Positions 58,015 through 64,000 of a stretch of DNA of 64,000 nucleotides are shown here, one piece after another. A model generated the notes under the pieces. It was not told where the DNA came from and did not search any database. It was given only the letters and a program-made list of their open reading frames with translations. The position numbers and the translations under genes were made by a program. Source of the DNA: Alphaproteobacteria bacterium (GTDB lineage Bacteria; Pseudomonadota; Alphaproteobacteria; Sphingomonadales; Sphingomonadaceae); NCBI GenBank assembly GCA_030424845.1, contig JAUHWC010000004.1, forward strand, positions 62,001 through 126,000, written 5' to 3'. Every line of letters starts with the position of its first letter. The first letter of the stretch is position 1.

Positions 58015-58149
58015 TCAGGCGCAGAGCTTCTTGCGACCGCGCTTGCGACGGTTGCGCAGGACCTTGCGGCCACCCGGGGTTGCCTTGCGGGCGAAGAAGC
58101 CGTGGCGGCGGGCACGCACGAGGTTGCTCGGCTGGAAAGTGCGCTTCAT
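58015..58149 (-). CDS. rpmH: 50S ribosomal protein L34
   Basis: The 44-residue highly basic protein begins [19 protein letters not shown] and ends [13 protein letters not shown], the complete L34 pattern with a C-terminal LCA typical of sphingomonads. It heads the rpmH-rnpA-yidD-yidC-engB series. A terminator for the upstream gene lies 30 bases before the start. Shorter than usual ORF cutoffs but unmistakable. Confidence 0.97.
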   Translation of the reverse strand: MKRTFQPSNLVRARRHGFFARKATPGGRKVLRNRRKRGRKKLCA

Positions 58150-58170
58150 GGTTTGTGTCCTCAGAATTCA

Positions 58171-58200
58171 AAACAAATAGGGCCGCCAGCGAGGGCGGCC
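58171..58200 (-). terminator. Terminator upstream of rpmH
   Basis: On the minus strand GGCCGCC and GGCGGCC form a stem with a six-base loop, followed by CTATTTGTTTTG. It should end the transcript of the exported-protein gene before rpmH. Confidence 0.65.
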
Positions 58201-58217
58201 ATCACATGGGCGCGCAG

Positions 58218-58964
58218 TTAGTTGAGCGAGAGGTCCAAGTCAAGATAGGCAAGGCGCGGCTCTTGCTCGTCCCGTTGCTCTTCCTCGGCGTAATCGGCCG
58301 CAGGCGCGCTCGTGCCGATCCAGCCCTGCATCTCCTCTCCCGTCAGCCACAGGGCCGATTCGAAAGGCACCGAATTGGTCATGGCATAAAAGCGCGCAGC
58401 CTGATCCTCGGCCATGCCCATCTCGCGGTAGTAATCGATGTACTTGCGATGCTCGGGCGAATCGGCGGCGTAATCCCACGCGCCAAGCCCGCGATCATCC
58501 AGCCATGCATGCACGGCGAATTCGGCATCCTCGTCAATCTGGCGAGTGGCGCCTGCCAGGAACAGTTCCACCGCGCCGGAGCGCACCGAACCGCCTTCAG
58601 GCACCGCGGCAGCAATGCCGCGTGCGCGAATCATCCGGCCGAGGCGCAGGTTGGCGCGGTCATCATGCGTTCCGGGGCATTCGATGAACTCGATCACGGC
58701 GATGTCCGGGTGGTTCGCCATCATCAGGTCGAACTCCGCCGGCGTGTAGCTGGTAGTGATGCCGACCAGTGCGGCGCGGCGATCATCCAGCACGTGGAAC
58801 GGGCCGTAGGATGCGATGGCCTGCCGTTCGGCCTGCGCCAGCTGCGGCGAAACGAAGCGGCTGGCCGAGGTCTCCACCCATTCCTCGACCACTTCCTCGT
58901 AGACATAGGTTTGCGCACCGGCAGGCACGGCAAGGGCGGCAGCAAGGGTGGCAGCGAAACGCAT
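58218..58964 (-). CDS. Exported protein resembling the COG3904 ClpP/crotonase-like fold family
   Basis: The 248-residue product has a signal peptide (MRFAATLAAALAVPAGAQ). The mature part resembles a ClpP/crotonase-type periplasmic family: LGRMIRARGIAAAVPEGG, then SVRSGAVELFLAGATRQI, then FAVHAWLDDRG. Relatives carry a catalytic Ser followed by Ala-Cys in the middle motif, here SGAVELF, and a His in VHAW. Whether it is an active hydrolase is unclear. It lies upstream of rpmH on the same strand behind a terminator. Confidence 0.55.
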   Translation of the reverse strand: MRFAATLAAALAVPAGAQTYVYEEVVEEWVETSASRFVSPQLAQAERQAIASYGPFHVLDDRRAALVGITTSYTPAEFDLMMANHPDIAVIEFIECPGTHDDRANLRLGRMIRARGIAAAVPEGGSVRSGAVELFLAGATRQIDEDAEFAVHAWLDDRGLGAWDYAADSPEHRKYIDYYREMGMAEDQAARFYAMTNSVPFESALWLTGEEMQGWIGTSAPAADYAEEEQRDEQEPRLAYLDLDLSLN

Positions 58965-59098
58965 GCCTGCCGCTCTCGCGCGCGGGGCCCTGCACAATCC
59001 TCAACAAACTCGGTTTCCGATCAATTTACCATGTCGGCGCTCGACAAGGGCAAACGGGGCGCTATCACTCATGGAATCAACGGGTTGCCGCATGCAGA

Positions 59099-59160
59099 CC
59101 GCAAGCGCGACTGCGCGCCCGCGGCGGGAGCAGTTCGGCCGCCCGCATGGCGAGGATAGC
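59099..59160 (-). repeat. Degraded composite repeat, copy D
   Basis: On the minus strand: TATCCTCGCC, ATGCGGGCGGCC, CTGCTCCCGCCGCGGG, CGCAGTCGCGCTTGCGG. Order and many bases agree with the other copies but the first hairpin is lost. It sits just upstream of the comM-type gene. Confidence 0.4.
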
Positions 59161-59204
59161 CAAGGGGCCGGATCGCCCCACCGGCGCTTGAGGGGAAAAC
59201 AGAC

Positions 59205-60737
59205 GTGGTCGCACTCGTACAGACAGTGGCCTATCTCGGCCTCGATGCGCGGGCCGTGGAGGTGCAGTGCCAGGTGGCAGCCGGCATGCCGCGCTTTGCC
59301 ATCGTCGGCTTGCCGGACAAGGCCGTGGGCGAAAGCCGCGAACGGGTACAGAGCGCGCTCGCCAGCATGGGCCTCGCCTTGCCGCCCAAGCGGATCACCA
59401 TCAACCTCTCGCCCGCAGACCTGCCCAAGGAAGGATCGCACTACGACCTGCCGATCGCCCTCGCCCTGCTGGCGGCGATGGGGGTAACCGATGCCGAACA
59501 GCTTGCCGATTTCGTGGCGGTGGGGGAACTCGCGCTCGATGGCAGGATCGTGCCCTCGCCCGGTGTCCTGCTGGCAGCGCTTCATGCCAGCGAGGAGGAG
59601 AAGGGCCTGATCTGCCCCGCCGTGCAAGGCAGCGAAGCACGCTGGGCATCGGACGTGCCGGTGCTTGCAGCCCCGGACCTGGTCAGCCTGCTCAACCACC
59701 TGAAGGGCACCAGCCGCCTGCCCGATCCCGAACCCGGCGAAGTGGCGGAAGCCGCCTGCGGGCCGGACCTGAAGCAGGTGAAAGGGCAGGAAACCGCCAA
59801 GCGCGCGCTGGAGATCGCCGCGGCCGGTGGCCACAATCTGCTGATGATCGGCCCGCCGGGCGCGGGCAAGAGCCTGCTGGCCAGCTGCCTGCCGGGCATC
59901 CTTCCTCCGCTCTCTCCCGCAGAAGCGCTGGAAGCCAGCATGGTCGCCTCTGTCGCGGGGACGCTGGAAGCCAGCATGGTCGCCTCTGTCGCGGGGACGC
60001 TGGAAGGCGGCAAGATCAGCCGGACGCGCCCGTTCCGCGCACCGCACCATTCGGCCAGCATGGCTGCGCTGACAGGCGGCGGCCTGCGGGTGAAACCGGG
60101 CGAGGTCAGCCTGGCGCACCTGGGCGTGCTGTTCCTCGACGAATTGCCCGAATTCCAGCGCGCCGTGCTCGATTCGCTGCGCCAGCCGCTGGAAACGGGC
60201 AAGGTCGATGTCGCACGCGCCAACGCCCATGTCGCCTATCCCGCCCGGGTGCAACTGGTGGCGGCGATGAACCCGTGCCGTTGCGGCCACCTGGGCGATG
60301 CCGCGCTGGCATGCAGCCGCGCACCGCGCTGTGCAGCGGATTACCAGTCCAAGGTATCCGGCCCCATGCTCGACCGGATCGACCTGCATGTGGAGGTCGA
60401 TCCCGTCTCCGCGGCAGACCTTGCCTTGCCCCCGCCAGCCGAGGGCAGCGCCGAAGTGGCAGCCCGTGTGGCAACCGCACGTGCGCTCCAGGGCAAGCGC
60501 GGGGTGCGCTCCAATGCGGAGCTGGAAGGCGATGCGCTGGAGGAATTTGCCACGCCGGACGATGCCGGGCGGCAACTGCTGGTGCAGGCAGCAGAGGCGA
60601 TGCGCTTGTCGGCCCGCAGCTATACCCGCATATTGCGCGTTGCCCGAACCATTGCGGATCTGGCCGGCAGTACCGATGTAGGCAGGGTCCATGTCGCAGA
60701 AGCCCTCAGCTACAGAAGGCAGGCACCCCGCGCCTGA
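59205..60737 (+). CDS. comM: YifB/ComM-family AAA+ ATPase with internal 12-residue duplication
   Basis: The 510-residue protein is a Mg-chelatase-like AAA+ helicase-type ATPase; ComM promotes branch migration during natural transformation. The N-terminal YifB region (about 1-180) has MPRFAIVGLPDKAVGESRERV, Walker A is GPPGAGKSLLAS, Walker B is LFLDELPEF, and NPCRCGHLGD carries the zinc-type cysteines. Between Walker A and RPFRAPHHSAS the peptide LEASMVASVAGT appears twice in tandem, from a 36-bp duplication. The start is GTG at 59205. The rhomboid gene overlaps its 3' end by 47 bases. Confidence 0.93.
   Translation: MVALVQTVAYLGLDARAVEVQCQVAAGMPRFAIVGLPDKAVGESRERVQSALASMGLALPPKRITINLSPADLPKEGSHYDLPIALALLAAMGVTDAEQLADFVAVGELALDGRIVPSPGVLLAALHASEEEKGLICPAVQGSEARWASDVPVLAAPDLVSLLNHLKGTSRLPDPEPGEVAEAACGPDLKQVKGQETAKRALEIAAAGGHNLLMIGPPGAGKSLLASCLPGILPPLSPAEALEASMVASVAGTLEASMVASVAGTLEGGKISRTRPFRAPHHSASMAALTGGGLRVKPGEVSLAHLGVLFLDELPEFQRAVLDSLRQPLETGKVDVARANAHVAYPARVQLVAAMNPCRCGHLGDAALACSRAPRCAADYQSKVSGPMLDRIDLHVEVDPVSAADLALPPPAEGSAEVAARVATARALQGKRGVRSNAELEGDALEEFATPDDAGRQLLVQAAEAMRLSARSYTRILRVARTIADLAGSTDVGRVHVAEALSYRRQAPRA
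59927..60006 (+). repeat. 36-bp direct tandem duplication inside comM
   Basis: Copy one is 59927-59962, copy two 59963-59998, and the first eight bases recur at 59999-60006. The copies are identical, so the duplication is recent or kept identical by recombination. It preserves the reading frame. Confidence 0.9.
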
Positions 60738-61389
60738 CCTGACCGTTTCGGTCCCGCGCACCGGCAGGCCGCGCGCGCTGCCTCCCGGCACCCATGCGGC
60801 CGCTGTCATCCTGCTGGCCTTGTGCTGGCTGGCATGGGGCTGGAGCCTTGTCACCCAGGGCGGCGACATGCGCGAGTGGGGCGTTTCCGCCGCTGCCCTG
60901 CAGGAAGGCCGCTGGGACACGCTGTGGCTGCACATGTTCGCCCACGCCGGGCTGTTCCATATCGGCATGAACTCGCTGGTGCTGTTCGCCTTCGGCGGCC
61001 CCGTGGTCTGGGCGATGGGCGGGGGGATCGGCGGGTCGCTGCGCTTCCTCGCCTTCTACCTGCTGGCAGGGCTTGCCGGCGCGTTGCTCTATGTCGGCCT
61101 CAACCCTGAAGGCACTATCCCGGCGGTAGGGGCATCGGGCGCCATCTCCGGCATGATCGGCTTCATCTCGCGGTTGGGAAGCAAGGCGCAATTGCTGCCT
61201 CTGGCAAGCAACGGCATGTGGGCGCGGATCTGGGAATTCGTGAAGGCCAACCTGATCCTGATCGCCATTTTCGCGATTCCCTTCTTCCTCGGCGGGACGG
61301 GCATCCTGATCGCGTGGGAGGGGCATCTGGGCGGCTTCCTGTTCGGCCTGCTGGCCGCAGGGCTGTTCATGCCGAAGCGCCATGGCTGA
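60691..61389 (+). CDS. Rhomboid-family intramembrane serine protease
   Basis: The 232-residue protein has six hydrophobic helices. The catalytic dyad is visible: Ser in VGASGAISG (helix four) and His in WEGHLGGFLFG (helix six), along with the helix-two motif FAHAGLFHIGMNSL. It should cleave substrates within the inner membrane; targets unknown. Its ATG lies 47 bases inside comM, and the GNAT gene overlaps its 3' end by eight bases, so these are one operon. Confidence 0.92.
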   Translation: MSQKPSATEGRHPAPDLTVSVPRTGRPRALPPGTHAAAVILLALCWLAWGWSLVTQGGDMREWGVSAAALQEGRWDTLWLHMFAHAGLFHIGMNSLVLFAFGGPVVWAMGGGIGGSLRFLAFYLLAGLAGALLYVGLNPEGTIPAVGASGAISGMIGFISRLGSKAQLLPLASNGMWARIWEFVKANLILIAIFAIPFFLGGTGILIAWEGHLGGFLFGLLAAGLFMPKRHG

Positions 61390-61879
61390 GCTCGTATTCC
61401 GAAAAGCCGATCGTGCGGAGGATGAAGCCCCGCTGCTCGCGATCCTCGAACCCGTGGTTCGCGAAGGGCTGACCTATCCGGTTGCCCCCGACGCCACCCG
61501 GGAAGGCATGCTTGCCTATTGGTTCGCACCGGACAAGCAGGTGTTCGTGGCGCAGGATGCGACCGGCCGGTTGGTCGGCACCTATTACATCAAGCCCAAT
61601 TCCACCGGACCGGCCGACCATGTGGCCAATGCCGGCTTCATGGTGCTGCCTTGCGCCCGCCTGCGCGGGGTCGGGCGCGCAATGGCACTGCACTGCTTTG
61701 AAGAGGCACGGCGGCAGGGCTATCGCGCGATGCAGTTCAACCTGGTGATCGCCACCAATGCTCCAGCCATACACCTGTGGCGATCCGTTGGCATGGAGGA
61801 GGTCGGCCGGCTGGCCGAGGCTTTCCGCCTGCCCGACGGCACCCATGTCGATGCGCTGGTCATGTATTGCCTGCTGTAA
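61382..61879 (+). CDS. GNAT-family N-acetyltransferase
   Basis: The 165-residue protein has the GNAT fold. The acetyl-CoA loop is seen in LRGVGRAMALHCFEEAR after the FMVLPCARLRG beta strand, and NLVIATNAPAIHLWRSVGM is the conserved C-terminal region. The nearest relatives in alphaproteobacteria are phosphinothricin-type or general small-molecule acetyltransferases. The substrate is unknown. Its start overlaps the rhomboid gene by eight bases. Confidence 0.87.
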   Translation: MAELVFRKADRAEDEAPLLAILEPVVREGLTYPVAPDATREGMLAYWFAPDKQVFVAQDATGRLVGTYYIKPNSTGPADHVANAGFMVLPCARLRGVGRAMALHCFEEARRQGYRAMQFNLVIATNAPAIHLWRSVGMEEVGRLAEAFRLPDGTHVDALVMYCLL

Positions 61880-61918
61880 GGCTGGCGGCCGGCAAGAGAT
61901 AAGGCTAGGCGCGGGCTC

Positions 61919-62491
61919 ATGACCGCTCTCCTGCTTCTTGCCCTGGCACTCGCCATGGATGCCTTTGCCGTTGCCATCGTGCGCGGCGCGGCGGGGCGGC
62001 ACCGCATCCGCTATGCGCTGGAAACCGGCCTCGCCTTCGGGGTCGCGCAGGGGATCATGCCGCTTGCCGGATGGGCGATCGGCAGCCTGTTCATGCGCTG
62101 GATCGAGGCGGTCGATCACTGGATCGCCTTTGGCCTGCTGTCCTTCCTGGGCGTGCGCATGCTGGTGGAAGCCCTGTCAGGCGAGGATGATGCTGAACAG
62201 GCCGAGGCGGCCGGACAATCGGACAGGCTTGGCAGCTATTGGTGGGCGTTGTTCGCTGCCGCTGTTGCCACAAGCATCGATGCCGCTGCTGCGGGCCTTA
62301 CGCTGGACCTGTTCGCCACGCCGATCTGGCTGTCCTGCCTGGTGATCGGCGCAGTCACGGCGGCACTGTGCATCCCGGCATACTGGTTTGCCGCAAGGAT
62401 CGGATCACGCATCGGCCACCTGGCAGAAGCGGTTGGCGGGATCGTGCTGGTGGGGCTGGGCGCGAAGATCCTGCTGGAGCACCTTGCCTGA
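61919..62491 (+). CDS. mntP: Manganese efflux pump MntP
   Basis: The 190-residue protein has six helices and exports Mn2+ to avoid toxicity. Signature acidic residues are LALAMDAFAVA near residue 15 and VATSIDAAAAGL near residue 120. The 39-bp upstream gap is too short for a yybP-ykoY manganese riboswitch, so control must differ. It converges on the HxlR regulator gene. Confidence 0.92.
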   Translation: MTALLLLALALAMDAFAVAIVRGAAGRHRIRYALETGLAFGVAQGIMPLAGWAIGSLFMRWIEAVDHWIAFGLLSFLGVRMLVEALSGEDDAEQAEAAGQSDRLGSYWWALFAAAVATSIDAAAAGLTLDLFATPIWLSCLVIGAVTAALCIPAYWFAARIGSRIGHLAEAVGGIVLVGLGAKILLEHLA

Positions 62492-62496
62492 GCAGG

Positions 62497-62979
62497 TCAG
62501 CAGCCTTCCCCCTTGCCGTCCTTGCCCACTTCATCGCGCGCTTTCCACGCCAGGTCATGCCAGCCCAGTTCGCGGCCATCGGCAGCATGGATCGAGATCG
62601 GTGAGATCGGCTGCCCCTTCTCCGCATCCACCAGCACCAGTTCGGGGCTCACGTTCTCGCCATACTTCTCGCCCCACTGGCGCAGGGCGAGCATCGCCGG
62701 AAGCAGGTCATGACCCTTTTCGGTCAGCCGGTATTCGATCTTGCGGCGATCATGTTCGCAAGGCGAACGCCGCATCACCCCATTCTCGACAAGGCGTGAC
62801 AGGCGGTTGGACAGGATGTTGCGGGCAATCCCGAGCTCGCTGGAGAATTCCTCGAAATGGACGAGCCCGTTGAAGGCCGCGCGCAGGATCAGGAAAGACC
62901 ACCTCTCCCCCATCACCTCAAGCGCGGAAGGCAACCCGCAGGTTGCCAGCTCGCTCAGCGGTTCACGCAATTTGCCCAT
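62497..62979 (-). CDS. HxlR-family transcriptional regulator
   Basis: The 160-residue winged helix-turn-helix protein matches HxlR: ALEVMGERWSFLILRAAF, FEEFSSELGIARNILSNRLSRLVENG and PCEHDRRKIEYRLTEKG. A C-terminal extension of about 50 residues (EKGQPISPI..) follows. Members often respond to electrophiles or redox signals through a cysteine; Cys14 or Cys74 region residues are present. It diverges from the CC_3452-family gene. Confidence 0.9.
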   Translation of the reverse strand: MGKLREPLSELATCGLPSALEVMGERWSFLILRAAFNGLVHFEEFSSELGIARNILSNRLSRLVENGVMRRSPCEHDRRKIEYRLTEKGHDLLPAMLALRQWGEKYGENVSPELVLVDAEKGQPISPISIHAADGRELGWHDLAWKARDEVGKDGKGEGC

Positions 62980-63127
62980 AGATCACACCAGTCCTTGCAG
63001 CCGTTCCTACAACCTTCCGCCGCAAAGCCAAAAATATTCGAGAAAAGGGTTGCGAAACAAAACTCATAAATATAGGTAGCGATTCACAACCAGTTTTTCA
63101 ATGCAACCTAGTCGAGGACACCCTCCC
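62980..63127. promoter_or_regulatory. Divergent promoter with imperfect inverted repeat
   Basis: The AT-rich gap contains GGTTGCGAA (63048-63056) and TTCACAACC (63083-63091), an inverted pair matching at eight of nine positions, flanking a possible -10 (TAAATATAGG). It is a candidate operator for the HxlR protein acting on itself or the divergent gene. Confidence 0.35.
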
Positions 63128-63451
63128 ATGACCTTCCGCCGCATCGCCGCCCCGCTTGCTGCGCTCCTTTCCGTCTCCGCCCTCGGCATGGGCCTTGCCG
63201 CCGCGCCCGCCGGTGCACAGGGCTCGGCTCCCTACTTCCGCGCAGAGCTGGTCAACCCGGCTGACGAGGCCCGCGTGATCGCCGGTGGTGTCTTGTGGCG
63301 CTGCGAAGGAACCAGCTGCATCGCCCCCGAAAACGGCAAGCGCCCGCTGCGTGTATGCCGCGACCTCAACCGCGAAGTGGGCAAGTTGAGCAGCTTCAGC
63401 ATCAATGGCGAGGCGCTGGCAGAAGACCGGCTGGCCCGCTGCAACGGCTGA
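63128..63451 (+). CDS. CC_3452-family exported protein
   Basis: The 107-residue protein has a signal peptide (MTFRRIAAPLAALLSVSALG) ending near APAGAQ. The mature domain fits the small CC_3452-type family of alphaproteobacteria: YFRAELVNPADEARVIAGG, then VLWRCEGTSCIAP, RPLRVCRDLNREVGKLSSF and GEALAEDRLARC. Four cysteines suggest two disulfides. Function unknown. The ATG at 63128 is chosen because it opens the signal peptide. Confidence 0.8.
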   Translation: MTFRRIAAPLAALLSVSALGMGLAAAPAGAQGSAPYFRAELVNPADEARVIAGGVLWRCEGTSCIAPENGKRPLRVCRDLNREVGKLSSFSINGEALAEDRLARCNG

Positions 63452-63502
63452 CCCCGGATTTTCACCAGTCCCAGACATTCCATCACCCTGGTGAGAAGCA
63501 CT

Positions 63503-63538
63503 GGGCCCCGGCGCAACCTTGCACCGGGGCCCGTTTTC
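63503..63538. terminator. Bidirectional terminator
   Basis: GGGCCCCGG pairs with CCGGGGCCC around a 12-base loop, followed by GTTTTCC, between two convergent genes. Confidence 0.75.
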
Positions 63539-63550
63539 CAATGCCGGAAG

Positions 63551-64000
63551 CTAAAGCAGGGCGCGAGCGCGCAGATCCGCTTCCAGCGCCGCGGCATCGG
63601 TGAAGACATGCCCCTGCCAGCCGCGCGCCGTGGCGGCGGCGATGTTTTCTGCCTTGTCATCCACGAACAGCAGCTGCTGTGGCGGCAGGCCGAAGCGCGC
63701 CTCGGCAATGGCGTAGATCGCCGGATCGGGCTTGGCGCATTTCTCGTGGCCTGACACCACGATATCGCGGAAGGCATCGAAGAACGGCCAGTCGGCCCGG
63801 AAGTCGTCCCAGAAATCGGCACCGAAGTTGGACAGGCCGAACAGCGGCACGCCAGCGGCATCCAGCCGCTCTATCAGCGCATGGGTTCCCGGCACCGGAC
63901 CGGGTATCGTCTCTGCGAACCGCGTCGCATAGGCATCGATCAGCGGCGCATGCAGGGGAAATTCGCGCTTGCGCTCGGGCACCATCTCCGCCAGCGGACG
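63551..64000 (-). CDS. HAD-superfamily hydrolase, N-terminus outside the window
   Basis: The visible 149 residues end at the stop at 63551; the frame is open to the window edge, so motif I (the nucleophile Asp) is not seen. Motif II is FGLSNFGADF, motif III the Lys in EKCAKPDPAIY, and motif IV LLFVDDKAENI. The pattern fits haloacid-dehalogenase-like phosphatases of the epoxide-hydrolase-N/YihX type. It converges on the CC_3452-family gene. Confidence 0.82.
   Translation of the reverse strand, partial: RPLAEMVPERKREFPLHAPLIDAYATRFAETIPGPVPGTHALIERLDAAGVPLFGLSNFGADFWDDFRADWPFFDAFRDIVVSGHEKCAKPDPAIYAIAEARFGLPPQQLLFVDDKAENIAAATARGWQGHVFTDAAALEADLRARALL

Noticed and set aside
61880-61918. Manganese (yybP-ykoY) riboswitch before mntP
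   Set aside because: Only 39 bases separate mntP from the preceding gene, too short for the aptamer.

Overview
The window is GC-rich, densely packed alphaproteobacterial chromosome. Gene content and order point to Sphingomonadales, probably Erythrobacteraceae: a dut-coaBC-ubiB-ubiE-mutM-rpsT-dnaA block, a fused aconitase, a CC_3452-family secreted protein, a PEP-CTERM protein and typical sphingomonad start contexts. I see no rRNA or tRNA gene, no transposase, no prophage and no CRISPR array. Most of it is core chromosome with small accessory insertions.

Layout. 1-6.3 kb: the 3' end of ispG, a run of small exported proteins (AIG-repeat protein, thioredoxin-like lipoprotein, retropepsin-like protease), a GT-A-like protein, two convergent L,D-transpeptidases and a DMT-family permease. 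6.4-11.1 kb: acnA, a rhodanese lipoprotein and two tandem prolyl-4-hydroxylase-like oxygenases. 11.2-16.6 kb: a Ser/Gly-rich PEP-CTERM protein, ruvB, a GIY-YIG gene enclosed by perfect 30-bp inverted repeats, ruvA and aroC. 16.7-22.4 kb: a peroxide-defence block (ahpC, ahpF, katG). 22.5-28.5 kb: Smr protein, mltA, a Tim44-like protein, then secB, murJ and trpS. 28.6-34 kb: accessory lipoproteins, an esterase, an orphan YjhX-family gene, and a zinc-ribbon gene followed by a large secreted protein, both unrecognised. 34-43.4 kb: dut, coaBC (with a long acidic linker), a membrane protein, ubiB, ubiE, a DUF1993 gene, mutM, rpsT and dnaA. 43.7-51.8 kb: a MoeB/ThiF-like enzyme, small exported proteins, a sirtuin, dapB, a DUF1963 gene, nth, a dicarboxylate symporter, dapE and a GST. 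52-54.4 kb: a CHASE2-GGDEF-EAL gene carrying three disabling lesions, then a possible 15-codon gene with its own terminator. 54.5-58.2 kb: engB, yidC, yidD, rnpA and rpmH in the classical order on the minus strand, with two composite palindromic repeats lodged between rnpA and rpmH. 58.2-64 kb: a ClpP-fold-like exported protein, a comM-type ATPase with an internal tandem duplication, rhomboid, GNAT, mntP, an HxlR regulator, the CC_3452-family protein and a 5'-truncated HAD hydrolase gene.

Functional links: ahpC, ahpF and katG form a peroxide-detoxification unit, and the two promoter regions share phased ATCG/CGAT boxes that could be one regulator's operator. rpmH, rnpA, yidD and yidC form the conserved ribosome/RNase P/membrane-insertion cluster. 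Most notable beyond standard annotation are the inverted-repeat-bounded GIY-YIG unit between ruvA and ruvB, a dispersed multi-hairpin repeat family, a second dispersed element near aroC/ruvA and dnaA, the micro-ORF, and lineage oddities inside coaBC and comM.
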